From contig JACIWT010000018.1 in NCBI GenBank assembly GCA_014360825.1, positions 1 to 41,538 on the forward strand: DNA of 41,538 nucleotides, given 5' to 3'. Shown here piece after piece: positions 7,472 through 14,045 of the stretch (positions within the stretch are counted from its first letter, which is position 1; every line of letters begins with the position of its first letter). The notes under the pieces are model-generated. The model did no database searches, was not told where the DNA came from, and saw only the letters and a program-made list of their open reading frames with translations. This DNA is from Chloroflexota bacterium. GTDB taxonomy: Bacteria > Chloroflexota > Anaerolineae > UBA2200 > JACIWT01. A program made the position numbers and the translations under genes.

Positions 7472-8757
7472 AGAAGCACCTCTTCAGGCCAGGGATTTTG
7501 TTTTGAGGTCCCCCAGAGTACGCTCACGTATTGGATCGAGAATAGGTCCTGTATCACATGCAGCCAGTAGGCACCCCTATCCGAAAGGACGATCTCATCC
7601 CCGCCATCCCTCAGGAATCCCAAAAGGGACAGGGGCTTCACGTAGCCGCCATAGACCTCGTCGAACTCCACCCCGAACCTCTTTTGGAAATCGCTCCTCC
7701 TGAACCTCGTCCCATAAACCCGCCAATAAAGCCAACCCGCCATCTGCATCCTCTCCGACAACTCCATAGACAAGGCGATCGGCATCCTCCCGTTCTCCAG
7801 AGCCGTAATATACTCCAGAACGTGGAAAGTATTGAAATAGAGGACGTCTTTCAGATAAGACCCACCGCTCGCCCCCAGACCCACGTAGAGGGGCACTGTT
7901 ACCGAGCAGTACTTGGGGACACCACGCCTGGTGAAAGCCCAAACCGAGGTCCTCTCAAAACCCGCGGCATAAAAGATATGCTCCAGGACGGCGAGCATCT
8001 TCCGCTTCTCGAAAACGCTGGTGCGTGGATAATTCCTCTCCCTCGAGATCTGCGCCCATTGGGTATAAGGGAAAGTGAAGAGGGGATAAGCCGCCACTTG
8101 GTCCACGCCCATCTGGACCAAATCGCGGCCCGCCTGCTCGACTTCGCGGCAGGTCTGATGAGGCAGGGCGAAGATGAAGTCGGCGTTCACGCATCGGAAA
8201 TCCCTGGCTACGGCGCGCCCGACCGCTGCTTTGACTTGTTCGACGGTGTAAGGACGGCGCAAGGCTTGCAGGTGATGGTCCTGGAGGGCCTCCACCCCAA
8301 TACTCAGGTGCTTTACCCCCAGGGAACAGATGACATCGAGGTTGTCCGCAGTGAGATCGTTGGGGTGGCTTTCCAAGTGGATGTCGCATTGCATATGGAG
8401 AGCCGCAAAGAGATGCTCCAGAATCTCGGCCAGGCCGCTGTGGAGCATCGTGGTGGGGGTCCCGCCACCGATGTAAAGGGAAGTCACGGGCTTCCTGCCA
8501 ATCAGGCCCGCGTAGGCGTCTATCTCGCGAATGACAGCGCGCGTGTACCGCTCCGCCAGTTCGGGATGATAGATCTCCTTGTTGTAGGGGCAATAGGGGC
8601 AGATCTGGCGACAGAAGGGGATGTGCAAGTACAAGCCGAATTCGTCTATCTCCTGGAACTTGCTCTCCAGCGGCGGGATTCTCCTCTGCAGGGCAAGGCG
8701 TCGCTCTTTGGTCAATGCCCTCCGGAGTTGGTTCCGGACGAGGCTTTCAAGCCACAT
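7468..8757 (-). CDS. Radical SAM protein, HemW/HemN-like
   Basis: A 429-residue radical SAM enzyme. HIPFCRQICPYCPYNK gives the CxxxCxxC cluster ligands C49, C53 and C56 for a 4Fe-4S centre that cleaves S-adenosylmethionine. YIGGGTPT (residues 95-102) is the glycine-rich SAM contact and HLSIGVEALQDHHLQALRR is the conserved HemN/HemW stretch. The family includes coproporphyrinogen dehydrogenase, the haem chaperone HemW and class C methylases. The N-terminal 40-residue basic extension and the context with an MFS carrier and a Cys-rich peptide point away from plain haem synthesis, but this is inference. The ATG has GAGGAG 4 nt upstream. Confidence 0.85.
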   Translation of the reverse strand: MWLESLVRNQLRRALTKERRLALQRRIPPLESKFQEIDEFGLYLHIPFCRQICPYCPYNKEIYHPELAERYTRAVIREIDAYAGLIGRKPVTSLYIGGGTPTTMLHSGLAEILEHLFAALHMQCDIHLESHPNDLTADNLDVICSLGVKHLSIGVEALQDHHLQALRRPYTVEQVKAAVGRAVARDFRCVNADFIFALPHQTCREVEQAGRDLVQMGVDQVAAYPLFTFPYTQWAQISRERNYPRTSVFEKRKMLAVLEHIFYAAGFERTSVWAFTRRGVPKYCSVTVPLYVGLGASGGSYLKDVLYFNTFHVLEYITALENGRMPIALSMELSERMQMAGWLYWRVYGTRFRRSDFQKRFGVEFDEVYGGYVKPLSLLGFLRDGGDEIVLSDRGAYWLHVIQDLFSIQYVSVLWGTSKQNPWPEEVLL

Positions 8758-9041
8758 GGGTCTCCTCGATTCGACGGTGATGCAACCTCATCCCCGGCCT
8801 GCGGCCATCCCCTCTCCGTCAACGGAGAAAGGGTCGGAGGGTGAGGGCTATCCGTTCATTCAGCTAAGCCTTGCGAAGGTTCGGAACCTTCGCAAGGCTA
8901 CACCTTCCGTAGCCGTCGCACACGGGCGATTTCATTCGACGGCGGTAGGACACAACCTCACCCCCAAAACTCCTTTGTCAGGCAGTAAAACTCTTGTTCT
9001 CAGGCAGTAGAACTGCCTGAGAACGGAGCCGGGGGTGAAGG
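8758..9041. repeat. Intergenic hairpin island 4
   Basis: No gene is seen. It contains an arm pair related to CTCACCCCC...GGGGGTGAG (about 8783-8850), a hairpin with 15-bp arms AGCCTTGCGAAGGTT (8867-8899), a long-loop GCCGTCG/CGACGGC hairpin (about 8902-8945), and two GGCAGTA-type hairpins (about 8974-9030). Confidence 0.85.
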
Positions 9042-9494
9042 CTACTCCCCGCTCAGCCGTTCCCGATACCAAGCCAGGAAATCGCCCGGTGTGCCTACCG
9101 GGAATGACACCGCGCCCTTCAGAACGGGATTATTCAAAAAGTGCTCTCGGTCCAGGGTGACGAAGTAATCCGCCGCGGCCGACCAGGCAGCAGCCAACAC
9201 CTGCGCATCACCCCGGTGGTTGGTAATAGGTTGGAAGCGCTCCACAACTTCCGCTGTCGGCAAGGGCACTATTTCAGCACGGCTCCGGTCCAACAACATG
9301 GCCAGCAACCCCAGTGCATCAGGCGCTTTGCGGCGCAGTGCGCCTTCGGCCTCCGCAAGCACCTGGGGACTGACCAGCAACCGGATAGCCCCAGCCTCGC
9401 CCAGTTTCAGGATCATGCGGGCCCCTCCCTCGACCGACCAGATGCCTGCAAACAGAGCGCTGCTGTCGAGGAATACCTTAATCCTGGCCAGCAT
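9042..9494 (-). CDS. PIN-domain toxin of an AbrB/PIN module
   Basis: A 150-residue PIN-fold protein, probably an RNA-cleaving toxin. It begins MLARIKVFLDSSALFAGIWS with the first acidic residue at position 10, and near the C-terminus has HRGDAQVLAAAWSAAADYFV and TLDREHF, the remaining acidic cluster. The ATG at 9494 overlaps the end of the antitoxin gene by 17 nt, so translation is coupled; a longer in-frame reading exists but would lie entirely inside the antitoxin. Confidence 0.82.
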   Translation of the reverse strand: MLARIKVFLDSSALFAGIWSVEGGARMILKLGEAGAIRLLVSPQVLAEAEGALRRKAPDALGLLAMLLDRSRAEIVPLPTAEVVERFQPITNHRGDAQVLAAAWSAAADYFVTLDREHFLNNPVLKGAVSFPVGTPGDFLAWYRERLSGE

Positions 9495-9741
9495 ATCGGT
9501 CACGCTCTTCCCGCAGGGCTTGCAATATGGTCTCCAGCGTTTCACCTCGCTCAATGAGCGAATGGGCCAGGCGGTCAGCCAAAGAATCTATCTCGGAGCG
9601 GCGCGGGCTGAGGACAAACACTCCGCCCAGGTCCAGTAGGGTAAAGGTATCACCGGGGCGCAGATGGTACTGCGCGCGCAGCGCCTTCGGCACCACGAGC
9701 ACTCCCCGCTGGGCCATCTGTATCGTCATGGTATCTGACAC
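9478..9741 (-). CDS. AbrB/MazE-type antitoxin
   Basis: An 87-residue antitoxin. Residues 5-45 (TIQMAQRGVLVVPKALRAQY, then LRPGDTFTLLDL) form a SpoVT-AbrB swapped-hairpin DNA-binding domain, and the C-terminal helices should bind the PIN toxin. GTG 9741 is selected by AGGAGG 6 nt upstream. It probably autorepresses through the nested inverted repeats that overlap its promoter. Confidence 0.85.
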   Translation of the reverse strand: MSDTMTIQMAQRGVLVVPKALRAQYHLRPGDTFTLLDLGGVFVLSPRRSEIDSLADRLAHSLIERGETLETILQALREERDRYAGQD

Positions 9742-9753
9742 GACCTACCTCCT

Positions 9754-9796
9754 GACATTCTTATTTTCTGACAGACAGTATATCAGAAGGAATGTC
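9754..9796. promoter_or_regulatory. Nested inverted-repeat operator of the AbrB/PIN module
   Basis: Outer arms GACATTC (9754-9760) and GAATGTC (9790-9796) enclose inner arms TTCTGA (9766-9771) and TCAGAA (9783-9788). The -10 hexamer lies between the inner arms, so binding here would block RNA polymerase. Confidence 0.6.
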
Positions 9797-9805
9797 TTTT
9801 GTCAA
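9777..9805 (-). promoter_or_regulatory. Consensus promoter of the AbrB/PIN operon
   Basis: Minus strand: TTGACA (9800-9805), 17-nt spacer, TATACT (9777-9782). Confidence 0.8.
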
Positions 9806-10255
9806 CCACGCCTACAGGCACTCGAAACCGCCTCGAATGGGCCCAGGCCAGGCATCCTCCGGCGGGGATGCAACGACAAGCCGTCCGCGCAAGCGGACGG
9901 CCGGCACAGATGTGTCTCCAAGCGCGATCTCAATCGCCAATCCGGAGCAGGTATGGGTACCTGCCCCGCCCACCGCAGTCCCGCAGGGACTTTCTAAACG
10001 TAGCCGTCGAATTTCATTCGACGGCGGGGCTCGGCAACCGTAGCCGTCGCACACGGGCGATTCTATTCGACGGCGGGGCTCGGCAACCGTAGCCGTCGCA
10101 CACGGGCGATTCATTCGACGGCAGAGCCTCCCGCAGGTTCACAACCTGCGGGAGGATACCGCCCCGGCCTGCGGCCGCCCCCTCCCGTTCCCTCCCCGTC
10201 GACGGGGAGGGTCGGGGTGGGGCGGAGAGGGGGTCGGGGGGTGAGGTCCACCCAT
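9806..10255. repeat. Intergenic hairpin island 5, with tandem GCCGTCG units
   Basis: No gene is seen. It holds CCGTCCGC/GCGGACGG, then a short-loop unit (9978-10031) followed by two tandem long-loop copies (10041-10080 and 10091-10124; period about 49 nt) of GCCGTCG...CGACGGC. A CCTCCCGCAGGTT hairpin (about 10128-10157) and a long GC-rich arm pair CCCTCCCCGTCGACGGGGAGGG-like (about 10180-10250) complete it. Confidence 0.85.
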
Positions 10256-10855
10256 TCAACCCGTTCCCCGAATCCGCTTCAGCGCCTGCTCCGCCGCGCG
10301 GGCGTAGATAGAGGCGGGGAAAGCGTCTATGGCCTGGTTGAAGCGGCGGATGGCTTCGGCCTCCTGGCCCAGGCGCTGGCAGGCCAGCCCCAGGTTGTAG
10401 AATCCCGCCGCCAGATACTTGGCTCCCAGGCGGGTCGTCTCCTGGGCCAGCGCTTCCGCCAACGACGCCCGCGCCTCCTCCGGCGCCCCCATCAGCAGTT
10501 GCGTCACCCCGCGGTTGATGAGCACGATGCGACGGCCGACATCGTCTGGCCTCAGACGCATGGCCAAGCGAAAGAGGCCCAGGGCCGACTCATACTGCCT
10601 CCTGGCAGCGAGCGAGTTGCCCAGGTCCACCAACAGGCGCACGCGCATGGTGATGAGATACAAGAGGACGAGGAAGAGCAGGGGATGAAGTGGCGCTACC
10701 ACGTAAGAGTAGGCAGCGCCCAACCCGGTGAGAACTAGCGCCTCCACGGTGAACTGGCTGGCCAGTCCCTCCCGGCGCAACTGGGAGAGGAGGCGGAAGG
10801 CGAGGGTGAACAAAAGTCCGACGAGGAGCAACAGCGCAACCGGGGATATGGACAT
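10256..10855 (-). CDS. Membrane-anchored TPR protein
   Basis: A 199-residue protein with two or three hydrophobic helices in the first 75 residues (VALLLLVGLLFTLAF, LVLTGLGAAYSYVV, LLFLVLLYLI). These are followed by about three tetratricopeptide-like helix pairs (ALGLFRLAMRLRPDD, FYNLGLACQRLGQEAEAIRR). TPR repeats normally bind protein partners, so this is likely a membrane scaffold facing the cytoplasm. ATG 10855 is chosen for AAGGAG 6 nt upstream. It follows the tandem ArsA-type ATPases in the same direction, but a 248-nt hairpin island separates them, so co-transcription is uncertain. Confidence 0.75.
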   Translation of the reverse strand: MSISPVALLLLVGLLFTLAFRLLSQLRREGLASQFTVEALVLTGLGAAYSYVVAPLHPLLFLVLLYLITMRVRLLVDLGNSLAARRQYESALGLFRLAMRLRPDDVGRRIVLINRGVTQLLMGAPEEARASLAEALAQETTRLGAKYLAAGFYNLGLACQRLGQEAEAIRRFNQAIDAFPASIYARAAEQALKRIRGTG

Positions 10856-11103
10856 AGACGACTCCTTCTCTAAACACCGCAACGCCCGCTGGCGTGGGCT
10901 GTAAGTCGGCTTTAGCCGACTTTGCAACCCGTAGCCAGGGGATAAATCCGCTGGCGTGGAGGAAGAACGAACAGTTGCCCCCTAACTCCGGTGGCGATGG
11001 CAACAGCCTTGCGATGGCAATAGCCTTGCGAAGGTTCGGAACCTTCGCAAGGCTCAGAGATCCAATCTGTAGGACAAATTGTCAATTTGTCCTACCTTCG
11101 CCC
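10856..11103. repeat. Intergenic hairpin island 6
   Basis: No gene is seen. It contains AGTCGGCTTTAGCCGACT (about 10902-10920), a hairpin with 15-bp arms AGCCTTGCGAAGGTT (11022-11054), and a 12-bp-stem hairpin with arm GTAGGACAAATT (11069-11095) placed 8 nt past the stop of the upstream ATPase gene. Confidence 0.85.
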
Positions 11104-12075
11104 TTACGCGAACAGGTGTTGGGCCATGCGCTCCAACATCTCGGTGCCCCGCACCTCGGTCTCGAAGAGGGGCAACAGGGCGCGGACGTCGGGGAAGGAG
11201 CGCCAGATCTCCTCCATGTAATTCTCTTGCATGGCGATGCGGTTGCGCACGAATTCCGGCGCGTCTTCGCCCACCGCCGCCTTGTCAATGAGCATGTTCA
11301 CCACTACCCCACCCACCGGGATGCCGAAATCCTGGAACCAATTGATGAAGCGCTTGATCACGGCGATGGGCAGGGCCTCAGGGAGGGTGACGAAGAAGAA
11401 GGCCGTCCGTTGGTCATCGGTCAACAGCCTCTTGGCGCGTTCCATCCGGACCCGCAGGTTGAGGAGATACTCCATCAGCGGGTCCTTCTCCTCCTTCTTG
11501 CTGTAGGAGAGGAGTTCCCGCAGGGACTTAGCCTCCTCGCGGCTCTGCACCATCTTGTTCACCCACATGGAATAGACGCTGGTCATGCCCAACAGCCGCC
11601 GGGCGTTGGCGGTGGGGGCCGTGTCGAAGACGTAGGCCTCATACTTGTCCTCGAACATGAGGTCAATCATGTTCTCGAACATAGCCGATTCCTCGAAGGC
11701 TGGGTTCATAGTGGCCGACTCGACGAACTCATCGGCCCGGGTCTTGATGTCGGCGTACTTGAGGAACCATTGGATCTTCTCGGTCAACTCGACTTTGGAG
11801 CGGGCGATGGTGTCCTTGGTGTCAATCTCGTAGGCCAGGAGGTTGGGCACTCCTCGCACCGGAGTGGGTGCACCGAAGACGTTTTGGTCTAAGAGGCCGG
11901 AGAGGGAGTGCACCGGGTTGGTGGAAGCGAGCAGCGTGTGCTTTCCCTGCCGAGCCAGCCACAGCGCCGTCGTCCCGGCCATCACTGTCTTGCCCACCCC
12001 GCCCTTGCCACCGAAGAAGATATACTTCATCTCTGGGTGCTCGGCGAGAAATTGACGCATTGTTTTCGCAATCAT
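11104..12075 (-). CDS. ArsA/Get3-type ATPase, subunit 2 (Asp to Asn in switch I)
   Basis: A 323-residue deviant Walker ATPase of the ArsA/Get3 family, expected to act as a nucleotide-driven dimer in the cytoplasm. The signature P-loop GGKGGVGKT spans residues 22-30. Switch I reads STNPVHSLSGLL: the Asp of the family's DPAHSLSD, which activates the attacking water in Get3 (yeast Asp57), is Asn here. Switch II reads DTAPTANARRLL, lacking the usual Gly-His. It contains no cysteine, so it cannot bind arsenite as ArsA does. ATG 12075 lies 4 nt after the stop of the paralog. By family logic it would form a heterodimer with that partner. Confidence 0.85.
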   Translation of the reverse strand: MIAKTMRQFLAEHPEMKYIFFGGKGGVGKTVMAGTTALWLARQGKHTLLASTNPVHSLSGLLDQNVFGAPTPVRGVPNLLAYEIDTKDTIARSKVELTEKIQWFLKYADIKTRADEFVESATMNPAFEESAMFENMIDLMFEDKYEAYVFDTAPTANARRLLGMTSVYSMWVNKMVQSREEAKSLRELLSYSKKEEKDPLMEYLLNLRVRMERAKRLLTDDQRTAFFFVTLPEALPIAVIKRFINWFQDFGIPVGGVVVNMLIDKAAVGEDAPEFVRNRIAMQENYMEEIWRSFPDVRALLPLFETEVRGTEMLERMAQHLFA

Positions 12076-12079
12076 CTTC

Positions 12080-13054
12080 TCAACTCCCAAACAGGGCCTG
12101 GGCGACTTTGCTGATCATCTCCAGGCCAGTGATATCTCGCTCGAACTCGGGCACGCGCGCCACCACCGCATCGCCGAAGGTCGCATCTATCTGCTTGAGG
12201 TATTTCTCCTGCATTTCGATGCGGTGGCGCAAGTAGTCGGGGATATTCTGCTGGGCCAGTTCCGGCGGGATGACGCGGTTGACGATGTAACCGCAGATAG
12301 GCACCTGGTATTTGGCAAACAACCCCGCCGCCTTGAGCGTGTCGAGGATGATCATCTCCTCGGGCGTGACCACGAAGAAGAAAGCCGTCCTCTCCCGGTC
12401 GGTGAGGATGCTGGAGGAGGTGTTGATCCGCTGTTTGATGTCTTGCAACTCGGCCAGGATCAAATCCTCCTCGGTCTTCTTCTTGCGTTCCAGGATGGCC
12501 GCCACCTGGGCGTACTCCTGCATTTCCTGGCGCAGGCTGGTGATCTTATCAATCCACTCGTCGTAGATGCTGGCCATGCTCAGGTAATAGAGGGCGTGGC
12601 CCAGGGGCACCAGGTCGTAGATGTAGTAGTCGTACTCCCCGCCGACCACGATGTCCACCACGGCGTCGAAGATGGCGCTCTCCTCCATCGCCGGCTCGGC
12701 TGCGGCAGCCTGGATGTAGTCCTCGATCTCCGCCGGTATGGCGTCGAGGCCGTACATATCCAGGATCTTCTGGCGGATCTCCTGCTGGTAGTCCTTGACG
12801 TGGCGGTCGGCGTCAATCTCCTGGGCAAAGAGTTTGGGGATGATCTCCACCGGCCCCTTGCCGAAGATGTCGCGCTCGAAGATGTCGGAGAGGGAAGCCT
12901 GGGGGTCCACCGAGAAGACCAGCACCTTGTAGCCTTGCTGGGCCAGCCAGTAGGCGGTGGCGGCGGAGAAGGTGGTCTTGCCCAGGCCGCCCTTGCCGCC
13001 GAATTCGATGTAGCGGCGGTTGGGGCACTCTTCAAAGAATTTTGCTAGTGACAA
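12080..13054 (-). CDS. ArsA/Get3-type ATPase, subunit 1
   Basis: A 324-residue ArsA/Get3-family ATPase with P-loop GGKGGLGKT (residues 19-27). Switch I VDPQASLSDIF keeps the Asp but has lost the His of DPAHS. Switch II YDLVPLGHALYYL keeps Gly-His but has lost the DTAPT motif. No CxxC pair is present, so neither arsenite binding nor the zinc clasp of eukaryotic Get3 is indicated. The start is TTG 13054 with AAAGGAGG 5 nt upstream. Two single-domain ATPases with different losses suggest an obligate heterodimer. Upstream, a heptamer array separates it from the S23 gene. Confidence 0.87.
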   Translation of the reverse strand: MSLAKFFEECPNRRYIEFGGKGGLGKTTFSAATAYWLAQQGYKVLVFSVDPQASLSDIFERDIFGKGPVEIIPKLFAQEIDADRHVKDYQQEIRQKILDMYGLDAIPAEIEDYIQAAAAEPAMEESAIFDAVVDIVVGGEYDYYIYDLVPLGHALYYLSMASIYDEWIDKITSLRQEMQEYAQVAAILERKKKTEEDLILAELQDIKQRINTSSSILTDRERTAFFFVVTPEEMIILDTLKAAGLFAKYQVPICGYIVNRVIPPELAQQNIPDYLRHRIEMQEKYLKQIDATFGDAVVARVPEFERDITGLEMISKVAQALFGS

Positions 13055-13070
13055 TATGTCCTCCTTTCAA

Positions 13071-13154
13071 GATGCGAGATGCAGGATACAGGATGCAAGA
13101 TGCGGGATGCAGGATGCAGGATGCAAGATGCGGGATGCAGGATGCGGGATGCAA
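13071..13154. repeat. Heptamer array, left of the S23 gene
   Basis: Twelve perfectly phased 7-mers, consensus GATGCAG (variants GATGCGG, GATGCAA, GATACAG). It ends 2 nt before the S23 stop codon. Permuted, the unit is GCAAGAT/GCAGGAT, which matches the reverse complement of the array at 13574-13664. Confidence 0.92.
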
Positions 13155-13156
13155 GA

Positions 13157-13573
13157 TCATCGTTTGCGGTATCGGTGTTGTTGCCCGGACGAGAGAACAA
13201 GGGCAGCGATGATTTCATCGAGCAGTTGGAGCCGGTGCTCGAACGTTTCTGGGCTGAGGAAGTGGCGGCCACGATAATACCAACCGCGGGATTCACGGGC
13301 GGAGCCCAAAGCGATGCGTTGAAAATAGGCGTTCTCTTTGCCGAAGCCGCGTCCATGCCCTTCCTCGATGTTGGCGCAGATGGAACCAACGGCGTGAATC
13401 AACTGCTGGGCGATCACCCTGCCACGCGGGTCTTTCACCATCTGATCGCTGTCTTCCCACACCAGATCGGAGAGCAAGAGCGCCTTCGGATAGACCTGGA
13501 AGTTCCAGAGCGGCTCTCGCTTGATGCTTTCCGGCACCTGCGCCAACCACTTCTCGTAGTTGCTATCCCCCAT
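13157..13573 (-). CDS. Four-helix-bundle protein, 23S rRNA intervening-sequence (S23) family
   Basis: A 138-residue all-helical protein with the S23/TIGR02436-like features LIHAVGSICANIEEGHGRG followed by RIALGSARESRGWYYRGRHF. Relatives are encoded in 23S rRNA intervening sequences and resemble the Avd accessory protein of diversity-generating retroelements; they bind nucleic acid but have no settled function. ATG 13573 is the only reasonable start, and its purine-rich ribosome site (GGGGGCAGGAG) is supplied by the adjoining heptamer array. The gene fills almost exactly the space between two inverted heptamer arrays, which looks like an inserted cassette within the ArsA cluster. Confidence 0.82.
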   Translation of the reverse strand: MGDSNYEKWLAQVPESIKREPLWNFQVYPKALLLSDLVWEDSDQMVKDPRGRVIAQQLIHAVGSICANIEEGHGRGFGKENAYFQRIALGSARESRGWYYRGRHFLSPETFEHRLQLLDEIIAALVLSSGQQHRYRKR

Positions 13574-13664
13574 CTCCTGCCCCCTGCTTCCTGCCTCTTA
13601 CCTCTTACCTCTTGCCTCCTGCTTCCTGCTCCTTGCCTCTTGCCTCTTGCCTCTTGCCTCTTTC
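13574..13664. repeat. Heptamer array, right of the S23 gene
   Basis: Thirteen phased 7-mers, consensus CTCTTGC on the plus strand (reverse complement GCAAGAG). It begins immediately upstream of the S23 start codon and touches the stop codon of the next gene. It is inverted relative to the array at 13071-13154, whose unit differs by one base. Confidence 0.92.
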
Positions 13665-13951
13665 TACGCAAGTGCGTCGGTCAGGTCGCGCTCGCGCAAC
13701 ATGCGCCGCTTCCAGGTGGAGATCTGCGGCACCACGTAGGGCAACAGGCGTAGCGAATAGTAGGGCGGCAGGATGGGCACCCCTAATAGGTCGCCCATAG
13801 TGATGAGAATGAACAGATGCTCCATGCTGCCCCTGGTCTTGAGGGCGTAGCGGGTCATGTCGTGGCCGGCCATTCCGTAGAGGAACTCCTTGGCCGAACG
13901 ACCGAACCGTGCCAACGCGCTCTCTTGCTTCTCTTCCTCTTCTTCAGGCAT
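13664..13951 (-). CDS. Small PPYY-motif membrane-associated protein, copy A
   Basis: A 95-residue protein of no family known to me by name. An acidic start (MPEEEEEK) and amphipathic helix lead to a hydrophobic segment at 46-61 (LFILITMGDLLGVPIL), the strictly shared ILPPYYSLRLLPYV (60-73), then a basic tail KRRMLRERDLTD. The Pro-Pro break inside the hydrophobic part suggests a membrane hairpin or peripheral insertion. It aligns without gaps to the protein at 17867-18172. ATG 13951 is preferred over ATG 13957 because AAAGGAG then has a 6-nt spacing instead of none. It lies upstream of the ArsA pair in the same direction. Confidence 0.75.
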   Translation of the reverse strand: MPEEEEEKQESALARFGRSAKEFLYGMAGHDMTRYALKTRGSMEHLFILITMGDLLGVPILPPYYSLRLLPYVVPQISTWKRRMLRERDLTDALA

Positions 13952-14045
13952 TTTCATCTCCTTTCTCTATCCTCACGACCTGGCGAGGGTTCGCCAGGCT
14001 CCCAGACAGTTCACGAAGATTTCTGCTCTTGCAGTTTCTCGCGTC

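Noticed and set aside
7558-8844. 428-codon plus-strand open frame
   Set aside because: It is exactly opposite the radical SAM gene, which has conserved motifs and a good ribosome site. The plus-strand reading lacks any recognisable motif.
10032-10130. Tandem GCCGTCG repeats as a CRISPR array
   Set aside because: The 49-nt period contains almost no variable spacer, repeats are palindromic throughout, and no cas gene is present.
12224-13048. 274-codon plus-strand open frame
   Set aside because: Antisense to ArsA copy 1. It is His/Gly/Asp-rich in the way complements of GC-rich genes usually are.
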